Assembly: GCA_040752115.1 (NCBI GenBank)
Contig: JBFMFB010000008.1
Span: 13,864 to 77,863, forward strand
Length of the DNA: 64,000 bases
Direction of reading: 5' to 3'
Origin: JBFMFB01 sp040752115
Lineage (GTDB): Bacteria; Pseudomonadota; Gammaproteobacteria; Burkholderiales; Sulfuricellaceae
Each line of letters starts with the position of its first letter. Positions within the stretch are counted from its first letter, which is position 1. Below the pieces are notes generated by a model that saw only the letters and a list, made by a program, of their open reading frames with translations, had not been told where the DNA came from and did not search any database. Made by a program: the position numbers and the translations under genes. This document shows, one piece after another, positions 17,116-26,506 of the stretch.

Positions 17116-18824
17116 CACGGCTTGAATTTTTTGACGGCGTTGAGCAGCGCCTCACTTTTCGGAAATTCCTTCAGGGCGGACTGCCACACCTTTTCCGCCT
17201 CGCCGCGCTCGCCCTGCACCCACAGCACCTCGCCCAGGTGCGCCGCGATCTCCGGGTCGGAGCGGAGGCCGAGGGCGCGTCTGAGGTATTCCACCGCCTT
17301 GGCGTACTGCCCCAAGCGGTAATGCACCCAGCCCAGGCTGTCCATCACGAAAGGATCGTCCGGGCTGAGCTTGAGGGCCTTCTCGATCAGCTCGCGCGCC
17401 TCTTCGAGGCGGATGGAATGATCCGCGAAGGAATACCCCAGAGCGTTATAGGCTTGCGCATTATCGGGCTTGAGCTGGATCAGCTTGCGCAGGTCCTGTT
17501 CCAGCACGTCCAGCTTTCCGACGGTTTCCGCCGCCATGGCGCGGCCGTACAGCAGATCGGGATGATTCGGTAATTTTTCCAGGGCGCGGCTGAGCACCTC
17601 ATAGGCGTCCTGGTATGCCCTGGCTTCGCGCAGCAGCTGCGCTTCCGCCAAGGCAAGCTGCACCCGTTGCTGGTTGTTCTGCGGAGAGAGCTGCTGGAGG
17701 CGGGCACGCGCTTCGCCCAACTGGCCCTGCTTCGCCAGCACCGCGGCGTGGCGGATGCGCGCATCGAAGTAATGCTCGCCCTCGCCGACGCTCAGATACC
17801 AAGTCGCCGCATCTTCCAGCCGCTGGCGCTCTTCGCCCAACTGGCCCAGGTAAAGGCGCACCAGGTTTTCGTCCCGGTAGCGGTAGTTCAGCGTCTGTTT
17901 GAGATACGTCTCGGCCGAGTCGAGATCACCCTGTTGCAGCGCCAGCAGCCCAATCGCCATGCTCACTTCCGGGTTGCCGGGGAAATCCCCGCTCAATTGC
18001 TGGAACTGGGTCCGCGCCGGGCCGTATTGCTTTTCGGTGGCGAGCAACTTGGCGTAGGCCAAGCGCACGTCCTTTGCCCTCGGATAGTCGCGCAGAAAAG
18101 CCTGGTAAAACTCCAGCGCCTTCGCCGCAGAATCGCGCTGCAGCAACTGCCCCTCGACGAGCGCGGCGATTTCCCAGCCGGGATGCAGCCGGCCGGCCTC
18201 GCGAGCTTCCGCCAGCGCCAGATCGAATTTTTCCGCGGCCCACGCCGCCTGGGCGACGGCGAAGTGCGCTTCCGGGCTCTGCGGATAAGGCTGCGCCAGC
18301 CCCTGCACCATCTCCAGCGCCGCAGCCTTGTCCGATTGTCTGGCCAGGAGCTGATCCAGTTGCAAAAAATCGCGCGCCTGGATTTCTTTCCCGCCGGCGA
18401 TCAACTTCGCCAAATAGGGCTTCGCTTCGGCAAGCCTGCCGCTGTTCACCAACAGCACCGCCATCGTCTGGGTGGCCGGCATCGAATCGGGATCGAGCTC
18501 CAGCCACAACGCCGCCGCTTCCAGTGCCAAATCCACCCGCTGGGTGTGCAGCGCCGCCTCGCTGGCGCGCTGAGCGATGCGCGGATCGCGGGTGCTTCGG
18601 GCCAGATCCAGCAGCGCTTCGGCCGCCAGATTCGGCTCGCCGCGCTGCATGGCGATTTCGCCGAGCAGATATTCGTAGAAAATCTGCCCGCTCAGCTCCT
18701 GGCCGGGCAGGGCAGGCTGCCTGACAGGCTCATCGGGTACGGCGGCGGAAGGGATTCTGGCCGGCATCGGCGCGCACGCCGCCAACGCCAGCAGGCTCGC
18801 GATCGCCAGGCATTTCGATTTCAT
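17115..18824 (-). CDS. TPR-repeat lipoprotein
   Basis: A 569-residue protein starting MKSKCLAIASLLALAACAP, so it is lipidated at the Cys of LAAC. The rest is a run of tetratricopeptide repeats; the clearest are AYNALGYSFADHSIRLEEA and DSLGWVHYRLGQYAKAVEYL. It is probably a scaffold in outer-membrane biogenesis, judging from coupling to lolB. The ATG at 18824 is chosen because the sequence upstream is not a signal peptide. Confidence 0.85.
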   Translation of the reverse strand: MKSKCLAIASLLALAACAPMPARIPSAAVPDEPVRQPALPGQELSGQIFYEYLLGEIAMQRGEPNLAAEALLDLARSTRDPRIAQRASEAALHTQRVDLALEAAALWLELDPDSMPATQTMAVLLVNSGRLAEAKPYLAKLIAGGKEIQARDFLQLDQLLARQSDKAAALEMVQGLAQPYPQSPEAHFAVAQAAWAAEKFDLALAEAREAGRLHPGWEIAALVEGQLLQRDSAAKALEFYQAFLRDYPRAKDVRLAYAKLLATEKQYGPARTQFQQLSGDFPGNPEVSMAIGLLALQQGDLDSAETYLKQTLNYRYRDENLVRLYLGQLGEERQRLEDAATWYLSVGEGEHYFDARIRHAAVLAKQGQLGEARARLQQLSPQNNQQRVQLALAEAQLLREARAYQDAYEVLSRALEKLPNHPDLLYGRAMAAETVGKLDVLEQDLRKLIQLKPDNAQAYNALGYSFADHSIRLEEARELIEKALKLSPDDPFVMDSLGWVHYRLGQYAKAVEYLRRALGLRSDPEIAAHLGEVLWVQGERGEAEKVWQSALKEFPKSEALLNAVKKFKP

Positions 18825-18959
18825 GAAGGTAATCTTTAGGGTGGAATGGATTGGGTATAATTCAGGCGCTGACCGGATTACGGATTTCTGAGCCAGAACC
18901 GCCATATTAGGGTATATTTGGCGCTCGTCACAAGTAGTGTCCGGATTATCCCTGTCGTT

Positions 18960-19898
18960 ATGCCGCCCCCCGCCACCATCACCGTTTCCGCCGACCGGCT
19001 TTCCCGCCGCTACGGCTCGCGTACCGCGGTGCGCGACGTCAGCTTCGAGTTGCGGCAGGGTGAAGTGCTGGGATTTTTAGGCCCCAACGGTGCCGGCAAA
19101 ACCACCACCATGCAGATGCTGACGGGGAATCTGGCCCCCAGCGGCGGCAGCGTCCGGATCTGCGGCATTGACCTGCTGGAACGGCCCCTGGCGGCCAAGG
19201 CGTTGCTGGGCTATCTGCCGGAGACACCGCCGCTTTACCGCGATCTTACCGTGGCCGAATACCTGGAGCTGGCGGCCAAGCTGCACCGGGTCGCCAAACC
19301 TCAGCTGAAAGCGGCAGTGGCGGAAGCGCAACGCCGCTGCGGCTTGCAGGATGTAGGCAGGCAGCTGATCGGCAGCCTGTCCAAAGGGTATCAGCAGCGC
19401 GTCGGCATCGCCCAGGCGATCGTCCACAACCCGCAAGTGATCATCCTGGACGAACCGACAGCCGGTCTCGACCCGATCCAGATCCGCGAAATCCGCGCGC
19501 TGATCCGGGAGCTGGGCGGCGAGCACAGCGTGATCCTCTCCACCCATATCCTGCCGGAGGTGGAAAGCGTGTGCGACCGGGTGCAGATCATGCACCGCGG
19601 CGAGCTGGTGTACAGCGACGGCATCGATGAACTGAAACGCCGGCGCGCAGGGAATAGCCTGCTGGCCGGTCTGCACCGGCCGCCGGAAACGGAAGAGCTG
19701 GCCCGGATCGCCGGCGTCGCCAGGGTGGAGCGCCTTTCCGCCACCGAATTCCGCATCCACCACCATGCCGAAGCGAATCCCGCAGAAGCCTTCACCCAGG
19801 CAGCGGCTCAACACGGCTGGGGGCTGTACCAGCTTACCCCGGAGCATACCAGCCTGGAAGACGTGTTCGTCCAGCTGACGCAACAGGATGAAACATGA
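18960..19898 (+). CDS. ABC transporter ATP-binding protein (GldA-like)
   Basis: A 312-residue ATPase with Walker A GPNGAGKTT, a signature region LSKGYQQRVGIAQA, Walker B VIILDEPTAGLDP and the switch His in LSTHILPE. It resembles the ATPase of GldA/GldF/GldG-type exporters. The start MPPPATITVS at 18960 is preferred to a TTG at 18918. It is followed by its permease with a 4-nt overlap and then a GldG-like subunit. Confidence 0.88.
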   Translation: MPPPATITVSADRLSRRYGSRTAVRDVSFELRQGEVLGFLGPNGAGKTTTMQMLTGNLAPSGGSVRICGIDLLERPLAAKALLGYLPETPPLYRDLTVAEYLELAAKLHRVAKPQLKAAVAEAQRRCGLQDVGRQLIGSLSKGYQQRVGIAQAIVHNPQVIILDEPTAGLDPIQIREIRALIRELGGEHSVILSTHILPEVESVCDRVQIMHRGELVYSDGIDELKRRRAGNSLLAGLHRPPETEELARIAGVARVERLSATEFRIHHHAEANPAEAFTQAAAQHGWGLYQLTPEHTSLEDVFVQLTQQDET

Positions 19899-20638
19899 TC
19901 TGGACCATTGCGACCAAAGAACTCAAAAGCCTGTTCGGCTCGCCACTGGCGTGGATCACCCTGGCGATCCTCCAGTTCATTCTGGCCTGGCTCTTTCTCG
20001 CCCAGATCGACGCCTTTCTTGCGGTGCAGCCCCAACTTGCCCAGCTCGCCAATCCGCCGGGCGCCACCGAAGTCATTACCGTCCCGCTGTTCGGCGCCGC
20101 CGCCATCGTGCTGCTGATGGTAACGCCGCTGTTCAGCATGCGCCTGATTGCCGAGGAACGGCGCAACCAGACCTTGCCCTTGCTGATGTCGGCGCCGGTT
20201 TCTCTCGGCCACATCGTCGTCGGCAAATTCCTTGGCCTGATGCTGTTCCTGGGCCTGGTCATCGGCCTGACCGCGACGATGGCGCTGTCGCTGTATAGCG
20301 GCGGCACGCTCGATCTCGGGCTGGTGCTCGCTAATCTGCTCGGTCTGGGGCTGCTGGCTGCCGCCTTCGCCGCAGCGGGCATCTACTTTTCGAGCCTGAC
20401 GGCGCACCCCGCCGTCGCCGCCATCGCCTGCCTGGGCGCCCTGCTGGGATCATGGATCGTTGCCATTCCTGCCCAGGAACCGGACAGCGCGCTGCACTAT
20501 TTGTCGCTGCTGAAGCATTTCGAGTCGTTCAACAAGGGACTGGTGGACACCGGCGATGTCGCCTATTTCCTGCTGGTTGCCGTGGCGTTCCTGGTGCTGG
20601 CGGTACGCCGGCTGGACATGGACCGGCTGCAGGGATAG
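19895..20638 (+). CDS. ABC transporter permease (GldF-like)
   Basis: A 247-residue membrane protein with about six helices, beginning IWTIATKELKSLFGSPLAWI and containing the ABC-2 motif RLIAEERRNQTLPLLMSAP. It pairs with the preceding ATPase (ATGA overlap) and the following GldG-like protein. In Bacteroidetes such sets serve gliding. In proteobacteria their substrate is not established. Confidence 0.85.
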   Translation: MIWTIATKELKSLFGSPLAWITLAILQFILAWLFLAQIDAFLAVQPQLAQLANPPGATEVITVPLFGAAAIVLLMVTPLFSMRLIAEERRNQTLPLLMSAPVSLGHIVVGKFLGLMLFLGLVIGLTATMALSLYSGGTLDLGLVLANLLGLGLLAAAFAAAGIYFSSLTAHPAVAAIACLGALLGSWIVAIPAQEPDSALHYLSLLKHFESFNKGLVDTGDVAYFLLVAVAFLVLAVRRLDMDRLQG

Positions 20639-20641
20639 GGC

Positions 20642-21994
20642 ATGGAAATCAACCGCAAACTGCGCTTTCGGCTGCGCCTGCAAAACGGTCTTTTCCTGGC
20701 GCTGTTTCTGGTGGCGATCGGCTTTTCGGTCTACCTGCTGCGCACCTATCACGTCCAATGGGACATCACGCAGGGCGCCCGCCACTCCTTGAGCCAGGCC
20801 AGCCTGAACACCCTCAGGCAGCTGCCGGGGCCGGTCGTGCTTACCGCCTACGCCACCCAGCAGGATCCCAAGCTGGGCGATATCCGCAAGCTGATCCGCG
20901 AATTCGCTGCGCCCTATCAGCGCGCCAAGCCCGATCTCTCCCTGAAGTTCATTGATCCGGCCGAGCAGCCGGAAGCTACCCGTGCCGCCGGCGTCAAGGT
21001 GAACGGCGAAATGGTGGCGACTTACCGGAACCGCAGCGAACATCTCACCACCCTCAACGAACAGACGCTCACCAATGCCCTGATGCGGCTGGCGCGCAGC
21101 GAGGAACGGCTGGCCATGTATCTGGACGGCCACGGCGAGCGCAAGCTCGACGGCGACGCCAACCACGATTTGGGCGATTTCGGCCGCCACCTGCAAACCA
21201 AGGGGTTCAAAATCGGCAGCCTGAACCTTGCTCTGGCGCAAGAGGTGCCGGCCAATGCCAGCCTGCTGCTGATCGCCAGCCCCCAGGTGGATCTGTTGCC
21301 CGGCGAAGTGGAAAAACTCGGGCAATATCTGGCGCGGGGCGGCAATCTGCTGTGGCTGATCGATCAGGAGCCCCTGCACGGCCTGCAGTCCCTGGCCGAG
21401 GCGCTGGGACTGATGCTCTCGCCGGGCGTGGTGATAGACCCGGCCGCCGGACAGAAAGCCGGTGTTCCGGCGACCATAGCGCTAGCCGCCCTCTATGCAA
21501 GACATCCGGTCACCGACAATTTCGACCTGATCACGGCATTCCCCTTCGCCCGCCAGATCGGCTTTGCCGACGAAACGGGCTGGCACGCCACCAATCTGAT
21601 CGAAGTCGCTCCCCGCGGCTGGGTGGAGACCGGCAAACTCGAAGGCAATCCGGTCTTTGACAAAGGGCGCGACATTCCCGGCCCGGTGACGGTCGGCATC
21701 ACCCTGGAGCGCTCGGTCGAAGACAAGAATCAGCGCGTCGCCGTAATCGGTAGCGGCGCTTTCCTGTCGAACACCTACCTTGGCAACGGCGGCAACCTGG
21801 ATCTGGGAGTCAACCTCGTCAACTGGCTGGCCGGTGACGACAACCTCATCACCATCCAGCCCAGGGCGACCCGGGATGCCGATCTGGCCCTGAGCAAACC
21901 GGCCGCCGCGGTGATTTCGATCGGCTTTCTCCTCGCACTGCCGCTGGCCTTCCTGATTGCCGCCATCGCGATATGGCGCCGCCGCAGAAAATAA
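20642..21994 (+). CDS. GldG-like ABC auxiliary protein
   Basis: A 450-residue protein with a membrane helix at each end (about residues 15-35 and 420-443). The central domain carries the ABC-type uncharacterised-transport fold (WDITQGARHSLSQASLNTLRQL, YLDGHGERKL, LLWLIDQEP). It is the third gene of the operon. A DUF4340 gene often follows in related operons but is not present; mutM follows after a repeat. Confidence 0.82.
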   Translation: MEINRKLRFRLRLQNGLFLALFLVAIGFSVYLLRTYHVQWDITQGARHSLSQASLNTLRQLPGPVVLTAYATQQDPKLGDIRKLIREFAAPYQRAKPDLSLKFIDPAEQPEATRAAGVKVNGEMVATYRNRSEHLTTLNEQTLTNALMRLARSEERLAMYLDGHGERKLDGDANHDLGDFGRHLQTKGFKIGSLNLALAQEVPANASLLLIASPQVDLLPGEVEKLGQYLARGGNLLWLIDQEPLHGLQSLAEALGLMLSPGVVIDPAAGQKAGVPATIALAALYARHPVTDNFDLITAFPFARQIGFADETGWHATNLIEVAPRGWVETGKLEGNPVFDKGRDIPGPVTVGITLERSVEDKNQRVAVIGSGAFLSNTYLGNGGNLDLGVNLVNWLAGDDNLITIQPRATRDADLALSKPAAAVISIGFLLALPLAFLIAAIAIWRRRRK

Positions 21995-22010
21995 GCGAAC
22001 GGCGACTAGC

Positions 22011-22135
22011 AACCACGAATGACACGAATGTTCACGAATGCACACGAATTTTTTCTTTGCTAGCAGACATCCCCGATCATCCGAAGCACAAGCCGCATTC
22101 GTGTAGATTCGTGAACATTCGTGCCATTCGTGGTT
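22011..22135. repeat. Long CACGAATG-type intergenic hairpin, copy 1
   Basis: The left arm (22011-22050) contains four consecutive near-repeats of CACGAATG at 9-10 nt spacing. The right arm (22096-22135) is almost its exact reverse complement. The loop is about 45 nt. It lies between the ABC operon and mutM. Related copies are at 30351-30470 and 57801-57931. Confidence 0.9.
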
Positions 22136-22152
22136 AATCTCTGTTAGCGCCC

Positions 22153-22971
22153 ATGCCCGAACTGCCTGAAGTCGAAATCACCCGCCGCGGCCTGGAACCC
22201 CAGCTCGCGGGACAGCGCATTGTCTCGGTCGCCATCCGCAACGCGGATTTGCGCCACCCCATACCCGGTGATCTCGGCCGGATTCTCCCCGGCCAGACTA
22301 TCCGGGGCGTTTCCCGCCGCGGCAAATATCTGCTGATCGAATGCAGCCGCGGCTGGCTGATCCTGCACTTGGGCATGTCTGGCAGCCTGCGCGTCCTGCC
22401 CGCCGCCACGCCGCCCGGAAAACACGACCACTTCGACCTGTTGCTCGGAAACGGCCGCTGCGTGCGGCTGCGCGACCCGCGCCGGTTCGGTGCCGTTCTT
22501 TGGACAGAATCTGACGCATTGCGTCACCCGCTGCTGGCGCGGCTCGGCATCGAACCGCTCGGCCCGGATTTCAGCGGAGAATGGCTCTACAAGCGCACCC
22601 GCGGACGCGATGCCGGCATCAAACAAACCCTGATGAACGGCCAGCTGGTGACCGGTATCGGCAACATCTATGCCAACGAGGCGCTGTTCCGCGCCGGCAT
22701 CAACCCGAAAATTCCCGCCGGGCGCCTCGGCCCGCGGCGCTGCGCCAAACTCGCCGAGTCGGTGCGGGAAACGCTGCTGGCCGCCATTGCCGCCGGGGGC
22801 AGCAGCCTGCGCGATTTCGTGGACAGCGCCGGCAACCCTGGCTATTTCCAGCAGCAGTACCTGGTTTACGGCCGCGCGGGCCAGCCCTGCATGCACTGCG
22901 GCACGCCCATCCGGCAGCTGCGGCAGGGACAGCGCTCGACGTTTTATTGCCCCCACTGCCAGGCCCGGTAG
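22153..22971 (+). CDS. mutM: Formamidopyrimidine-DNA glycosylase
   Basis: A 272-residue Fpg that excises 8-oxoguanine and nicks the strand. The N-terminus MPELPEVEITRRGL provides the catalytic Pro2 and Glu3. The helix-two-turn-helix (GIGNIYANEALF) and a C-terminal zinc finger (CMHCGTPI and CPHC) are intact. It starts directly after an intergenic hairpin. Confidence 0.97.
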   Translation: MPELPEVEITRRGLEPQLAGQRIVSVAIRNADLRHPIPGDLGRILPGQTIRGVSRRGKYLLIECSRGWLILHLGMSGSLRVLPAATPPGKHDHFDLLLGNGRCVRLRDPRRFGAVLWTESDALRHPLLARLGIEPLGPDFSGEWLYKRTRGRDAGIKQTLMNGQLVTGIGNIYANEALFRAGINPKIPAGRLGPRRCAKLAESVRETLLAAIAAGGSSLRDFVDSAGNPGYFQQQYLVYGRAGQPCMHCGTPIRQLRQGQRSTFYCPHCQAR

Positions 22972-23090
22972 CGTTGGCACACAGCTTGCTGCTCTCTAGA
23001 GTGAAAAGAGGCCGGCAGAAAATCCATGCACTTCCAAGCCATGTTGCGTCGCACTTTGAATCACTTTGCTTAGAAATATCGCGGACTGCC

Positions 23091-23118
23091 TTGATTGATC
23101 TGATTTTTATGCTACAGT
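23091..23118 (+). promoter_or_regulatory. Candidate promoter of the dynamin-like gene
   Basis: TTGATT at 23091-23096, a 16-nt spacer and TACAGT at 23113-23118, about 38 nt before the ATG. The match is moderate, but this is the best one in the 184-nt gap after mutM. Confidence 0.35.
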
Positions 23119-23155
23119 ACCGGTGGCCCATACAACCTGCCTACGGGGGTGTCTC

Positions 23156-25120
23156 ATGACAAACAAGAATCTGGTCGCGCAGTTCGAGGCTTACAGCGCT
23201 TGGCGTGGCAGCCTGTCTCAAAGCATCGGCGAATACCGCAAGTGGCTGAACGAACAGGAATTAAACGACGCCCAAACCGACCTCCGCATCCAGCACCTCC
23301 TGGACCGGCTACGCGACGACAAGCTGAATGTGGCGTTCGTAGCCGAATTTTCGCGCGGGAAATCGGAGCTGATCAACGCCATATTCTTCGCCGGCTACGG
23401 CCTGCGGCTGCTGCCCTCCAGCGCGGGGCGTACTACCATGTGCCCGACCGAACTGATGTATGAGGAAGGGCATGAACCATGCATCCAGCTGCTGCCGATC
23501 GAGACCCGCGCCACCGACACCACCACTACCGAATACAAGCGCTACCCCGACGAGTGGAAAGTATTTCCGCTCGACGTCGGCTCGGCCGAGGGAATGATCG
23601 GCGCTTTCCAGCAGGTGAGCCAGACCAAGCGGGTCAGCGTCGAGGAAGCAAAGCGCTATGGCCTGTATGACGAAGACGACGAAGACAGCGCGCTGAACCT
23701 CCAGCCCGATGGAACGGTGGAAATCCCTTGCTGGCGCCACGCCATCATTAACTTTCCGCATCCCTTGCTGAAAGAGGGGCTGGTGATTCTGGATACCCCG
23801 GGCCTCAACGCGATCGGTACCGAACCGGAGCTGACCTTCAACATGCTGCCCAACGCCCACGCCATCCTGTTCATGCTGGCTGCGGACACGGGGGTGACCA
23901 AAACCGACATCGAGGTGTGGCGCAACCATATCGGCAACCCGCATGGGCGGCAGAAGGGTCGGCTGGTCGTCCTCAACAAGATCGACGGGCTATGGGACGA
24001 GCTCAAGAGCGAAGATGAAATCCAACAGGAGATTGACTCCCAGATCAAAATCAGCGCGGAGCTGCTGGGCGTCAAGCAAGGCCAGGTGTTCCCGGTCTCG
24101 GCGCAGAAGGGACTGCTCGCCAAGATCAACCATGATGACGCATTGCTCGCCAAAAGCCGCCTCCCGGAACTGGAAAAAGCCCTGAGCGACGAGCTCATCC
24201 CGTCCAAGCAGGAAATCGTGCGCGACAACACCCAGAGCGAGCTGGAGGACCTGATGGGGGCAACTCACTCCATCCTCGACACGCGCCTTTCCAGCGTGCG
24301 CGAGCAACTGGATGAGCTCACCGGGCTGCGCGGCAAGAACGAAGACGTGATCGAGCACATGATGAGCAAGGTCAAGCAGGACAAGGAAAATTTCGAGAAG
24401 GGGCTGCAGCGCTTCCAGGCGCTGCGCAGCGTATTCTCGCAGCAGACCAACGTGCTGTTCACCTACCTCGGCATGGACGCGCTCCGGGTCGAAGTACGCA
24501 ACACCCGCGATGCGATGATCGGCAGCAAATTCAGCAAGGGCATCCGCGAAGCGATGAACAAGTTCTTCAAGGATGCCACCGCCAACATCAACAAATCCGG
24601 CCAGCAGGTCGAGGAAATCAAGGCCATGATGGAGAGCATGTACAAGAAATTCAGCGAGGAGCACGGGCTGAGCCAGTCAAGCCCGCCCCCGTTCTCCACC
24701 CTGAAATACCTGAAGGAGCTCGCCAAGCTGGAAAAAGCCTACAATGACCACTTCAACACGGCGCTCACCATGCTGACCAACGAGAAATTCACCCTCACCA
24801 CCAAGTTTTTCGAAACCATCGCCAGCCGCGTCATTCACGTTTTCGAAATCGCCAACCGGGACGCGGAAAACTGGTTGAAGGCGGTGATGGCGCCGATGGA
24901 AACCCAGGTGCGCGAACACCAGTTGCAGCTGCGCCGGCGGCTGGAAAGCATCAAGCGCATTCACAAGGCGACCGATACCCTGGAAGACCGGATCGCCGAG
25001 CTGGAGCATATGGAAGACGGCATCACCGGCCAGCTAAACGATGTCCTGGCATTGCGCCAGCAAGTGCTCGGCGTGCTCGCCTTCGAGGAGAATTCGCTGG
25101 ATGCCGCTGCTACGGCCTGA
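23156..25120 (+). CDS. Bacterial dynamin-like GTPase
   Basis: A 654-residue large GTPase. The GTPase motifs are visible: G1 AEFSRGKS (residues 63-70), G3 DTPG (213-216) and G4 NKID (274-277). The remaining ~350 residues are helical and coiled-coil-like, as in dynamin stalks. I see no transmembrane helix. Family members remodel or repair membranes, but this one's role is unknown. It is monocistronic, with its own promoter region and a strong terminator. Confidence 0.85.
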   Translation: MTNKNLVAQFEAYSAWRGSLSQSIGEYRKWLNEQELNDAQTDLRIQHLLDRLRDDKLNVAFVAEFSRGKSELINAIFFAGYGLRLLPSSAGRTTMCPTELMYEEGHEPCIQLLPIETRATDTTTTEYKRYPDEWKVFPLDVGSAEGMIGAFQQVSQTKRVSVEEAKRYGLYDEDDEDSALNLQPDGTVEIPCWRHAIINFPHPLLKEGLVILDTPGLNAIGTEPELTFNMLPNAHAILFMLAADTGVTKTDIEVWRNHIGNPHGRQKGRLVVLNKIDGLWDELKSEDEIQQEIDSQIKISAELLGVKQGQVFPVSAQKGLLAKINHDDALLAKSRLPELEKALSDELIPSKQEIVRDNTQSELEDLMGATHSILDTRLSSVREQLDELTGLRGKNEDVIEHMMSKVKQDKENFEKGLQRFQALRSVFSQQTNVLFTYLGMDALRVEVRNTRDAMIGSKFSKGIREAMNKFFKDATANINKSGQQVEEIKAMMESMYKKFSEEHGLSQSSPPPFSTLKYLKELAKLEKAYNDHFNTALTMLTNEKFTLTTKFFETIASRVIHVFEIANRDAENWLKAVMAPMETQVREHQLQLRRRLESIKRIHKATDTLEDRIAELEHMEDGITGQLNDVLALRQQVLGVLAFEENSLDAAATA

Positions 25121-25136
25121 TTGCGAAGTGCAGGAA

Positions 25137-25176
25137 CAAAAAAAACGGGGCCTCGATATCGAGGCCCCGTTTTTTG
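25137..25176. terminator. Bidirectional terminator
   Basis: A perfect 26-nt palindrome (25145-25170, ACGGGGCCTCGAT and its complement) is flanked by an A8 tract on the left and a T tract on the right. It can terminate both the dynamin gene and the converging ferredoxin operon. Confidence 0.92.
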
Positions 25177-25188
25177 TCAGCGCCAGTT

Positions 25189-25440
25189 TTATTTCTTGCC
25201 GCTGATCACCAGGAATTTTTGCTGCAGCTCTTCCTCAGTTTCGACGCGGTCGGGATTCGGGACGATGCAATCCACCGGACACACTTCGACGCACTGCGGC
25301 GTGTCGTAATGTCCGACACACTCGGTGCACAGGTTGGGGTCGATCACATAGATTTCATCGCCCTGCGAAATCGCGCTGTTCGGGCACTCGGGCTCGCACA
25401 CATCGCAGTTGATGCATTCATCGGTAATCATTAATGCCAT
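25189..25440 (-). CDS. YfhL-type 2[4Fe-4S] ferredoxin
   Basis: An 83-residue ferredoxin. Cluster I ligands are Cys9, Cys12, Cys15 and Cys19. The second set is Cys38, Cys41, Cys50, Cys54 and Cys58, with the 8-residue insertion between Cys41 and Cys50 typical of YfhL/Alvin-type ferredoxins. It is the last gene of the M16-M16-rsmD-coaD-fdx run. Confidence 0.93.
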   Translation of the reverse strand: MALMITDECINCDVCEPECPNSAISQGDEIYVIDPNLCTECVGHYDTPQCVEVCPVDCIVPNPDRVETEEELQQKFLVISGKK

Positions 25441-25450
25441 GGCAATTTCC

Positions 25451-25942
25451 TCAACTATTACAATTTTGAATCTTTTCGCTCAACCGCGCCTTGATCAGCG
25501 GCTGGACAAACTGGCTGACATCCCCGCCCAGCAGCGCGATTTCCCTTACCATGCTGGCCGATATGAACATGTACTGCTCGGCCGGGGTCAAAAACACGGT
25601 TTCGACGTCGGGATACAAATTCCGGTTCATCCCGGCCAACTGAAACTCGTACTCGAAGTCGGAAACCGCACGCAAGCCGCGCAGTATAACTCCGGCGCGC
25701 TGTTCCTGCAAAAAATGGATCAGCAGCCCGGAAAAACCGGTCACCCGCACGTTGGGGTAATCGGCCAGCACGGCCGCAGCCATCTCCACCCGTTCCTGAA
25801 GATTGAAGAATGGCGTTTTGTTGCGGCTGTCCGCCACCCCGACGATGACCTCATCGAACAGACGGGAGGCGCGGCGCACCAAATCTTCGTGGCCGCGCGT
25901 GATCGGGTCAAACGTGCCGGGATAGACCGCTTTGAGTTTCAT
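25451..25942 (-). CDS. coaD: Phosphopantetheine adenylyltransferase
   Basis: A 163-residue enzyme for the penultimate step of CoA synthesis. It has YPGTFDPITRGHEDLV (the T/HxGH nucleotidyltransferase motif), RGLRAVSDFEYE and the C-terminal SASMVREIA. It overlaps the rsmD stop by 4 nt and is followed by the ferredoxin gene, a common arrangement. Confidence 0.96.
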   Translation of the reverse strand: MKLKAVYPGTFDPITRGHEDLVRRASRLFDEVIVGVADSRNKTPFFNLQERVEMAAAVLADYPNVRVTGFSGLLIHFLQEQRAGVILRGLRAVSDFEYEFQLAGMNRNLYPDVETVFLTPAEQYMFISASMVREIALLGGDVSQFVQPLIKARLSEKIQNCNS

Positions 25943-26493
25943 GTGCTTCGTTCCGCAGAGCGTTCCAGCAGATAGTAATGCACCTTCCCCGCCCGGCCGC
26001 TGCGCCGGATATCCCAGCCCGCGCCAGGCAGCAGTGCTTCCTCGCCCTCAGTGTACACCAGGCCGCCTGCCGCAAGATGCGGCGGCAGTTTCGCGAGCAG
26101 CTCCGCCACCATCTGTTCGCGGTATGGGGGGTCGAGAAAAATCACGTCGAAGCGGCGCCCCTCCTGCTCCAGGAATTTCAAGGCATCGGCCGGCACCAGT
26201 TCCAGATTTTCCGCGCCAAGCTTCGCCGCATTCCCGCGCAATGCCTGCAGCGCTGCCGCATCGCGCTCCACCATCACGACCCGGCGCGCCCCCCGGGAGA
26301 GCGCCTCGAAACCCATGGCGCCGCTGCCGGCGAACAAATCCAGGCATTCCTTGCCGTCCAGCGTTTGTCCGAGCCAGTTGAACAGCGTCTCCCGGACGCG
26401 ATCCGGGGTCGGACGCAAGCCCGCCACATCGGGAAAATCGATCAAACGGCTGCGCCACGCGCCGCCGACGATCCGCACCCGGTTCTTCTTCAT
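25939..26493 (-). CDS. rsmD: 16S rRNA (guanine(966)-N2)-methyltransferase
   Basis: A 184-residue class I methyltransferase. RIVGGAWRSRLIDFP at the N-terminus, the SAM motif LDLFAGSGAMGFEALSRG and the catalytic DPPY are all present. It overlaps coaD and follows the M16 genes by 13 nt. Confidence 0.95.
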   Translation of the reverse strand: MKKNRVRIVGGAWRSRLIDFPDVAGLRPTPDRVRETLFNWLGQTLDGKECLDLFAGSGAMGFEALSRGARRVVMVERDAAALQALRGNAAKLGAENLELVPADALKFLEQEGRRFDVIFLDPPYREQMVAELLAKLPPHLAAGGLVYTEGEEALLPGAGWDIRRSGRAGKVHYYLLERSAERST

Positions 26494-26506
26494 GCCGGGC
26501 GGTTTC

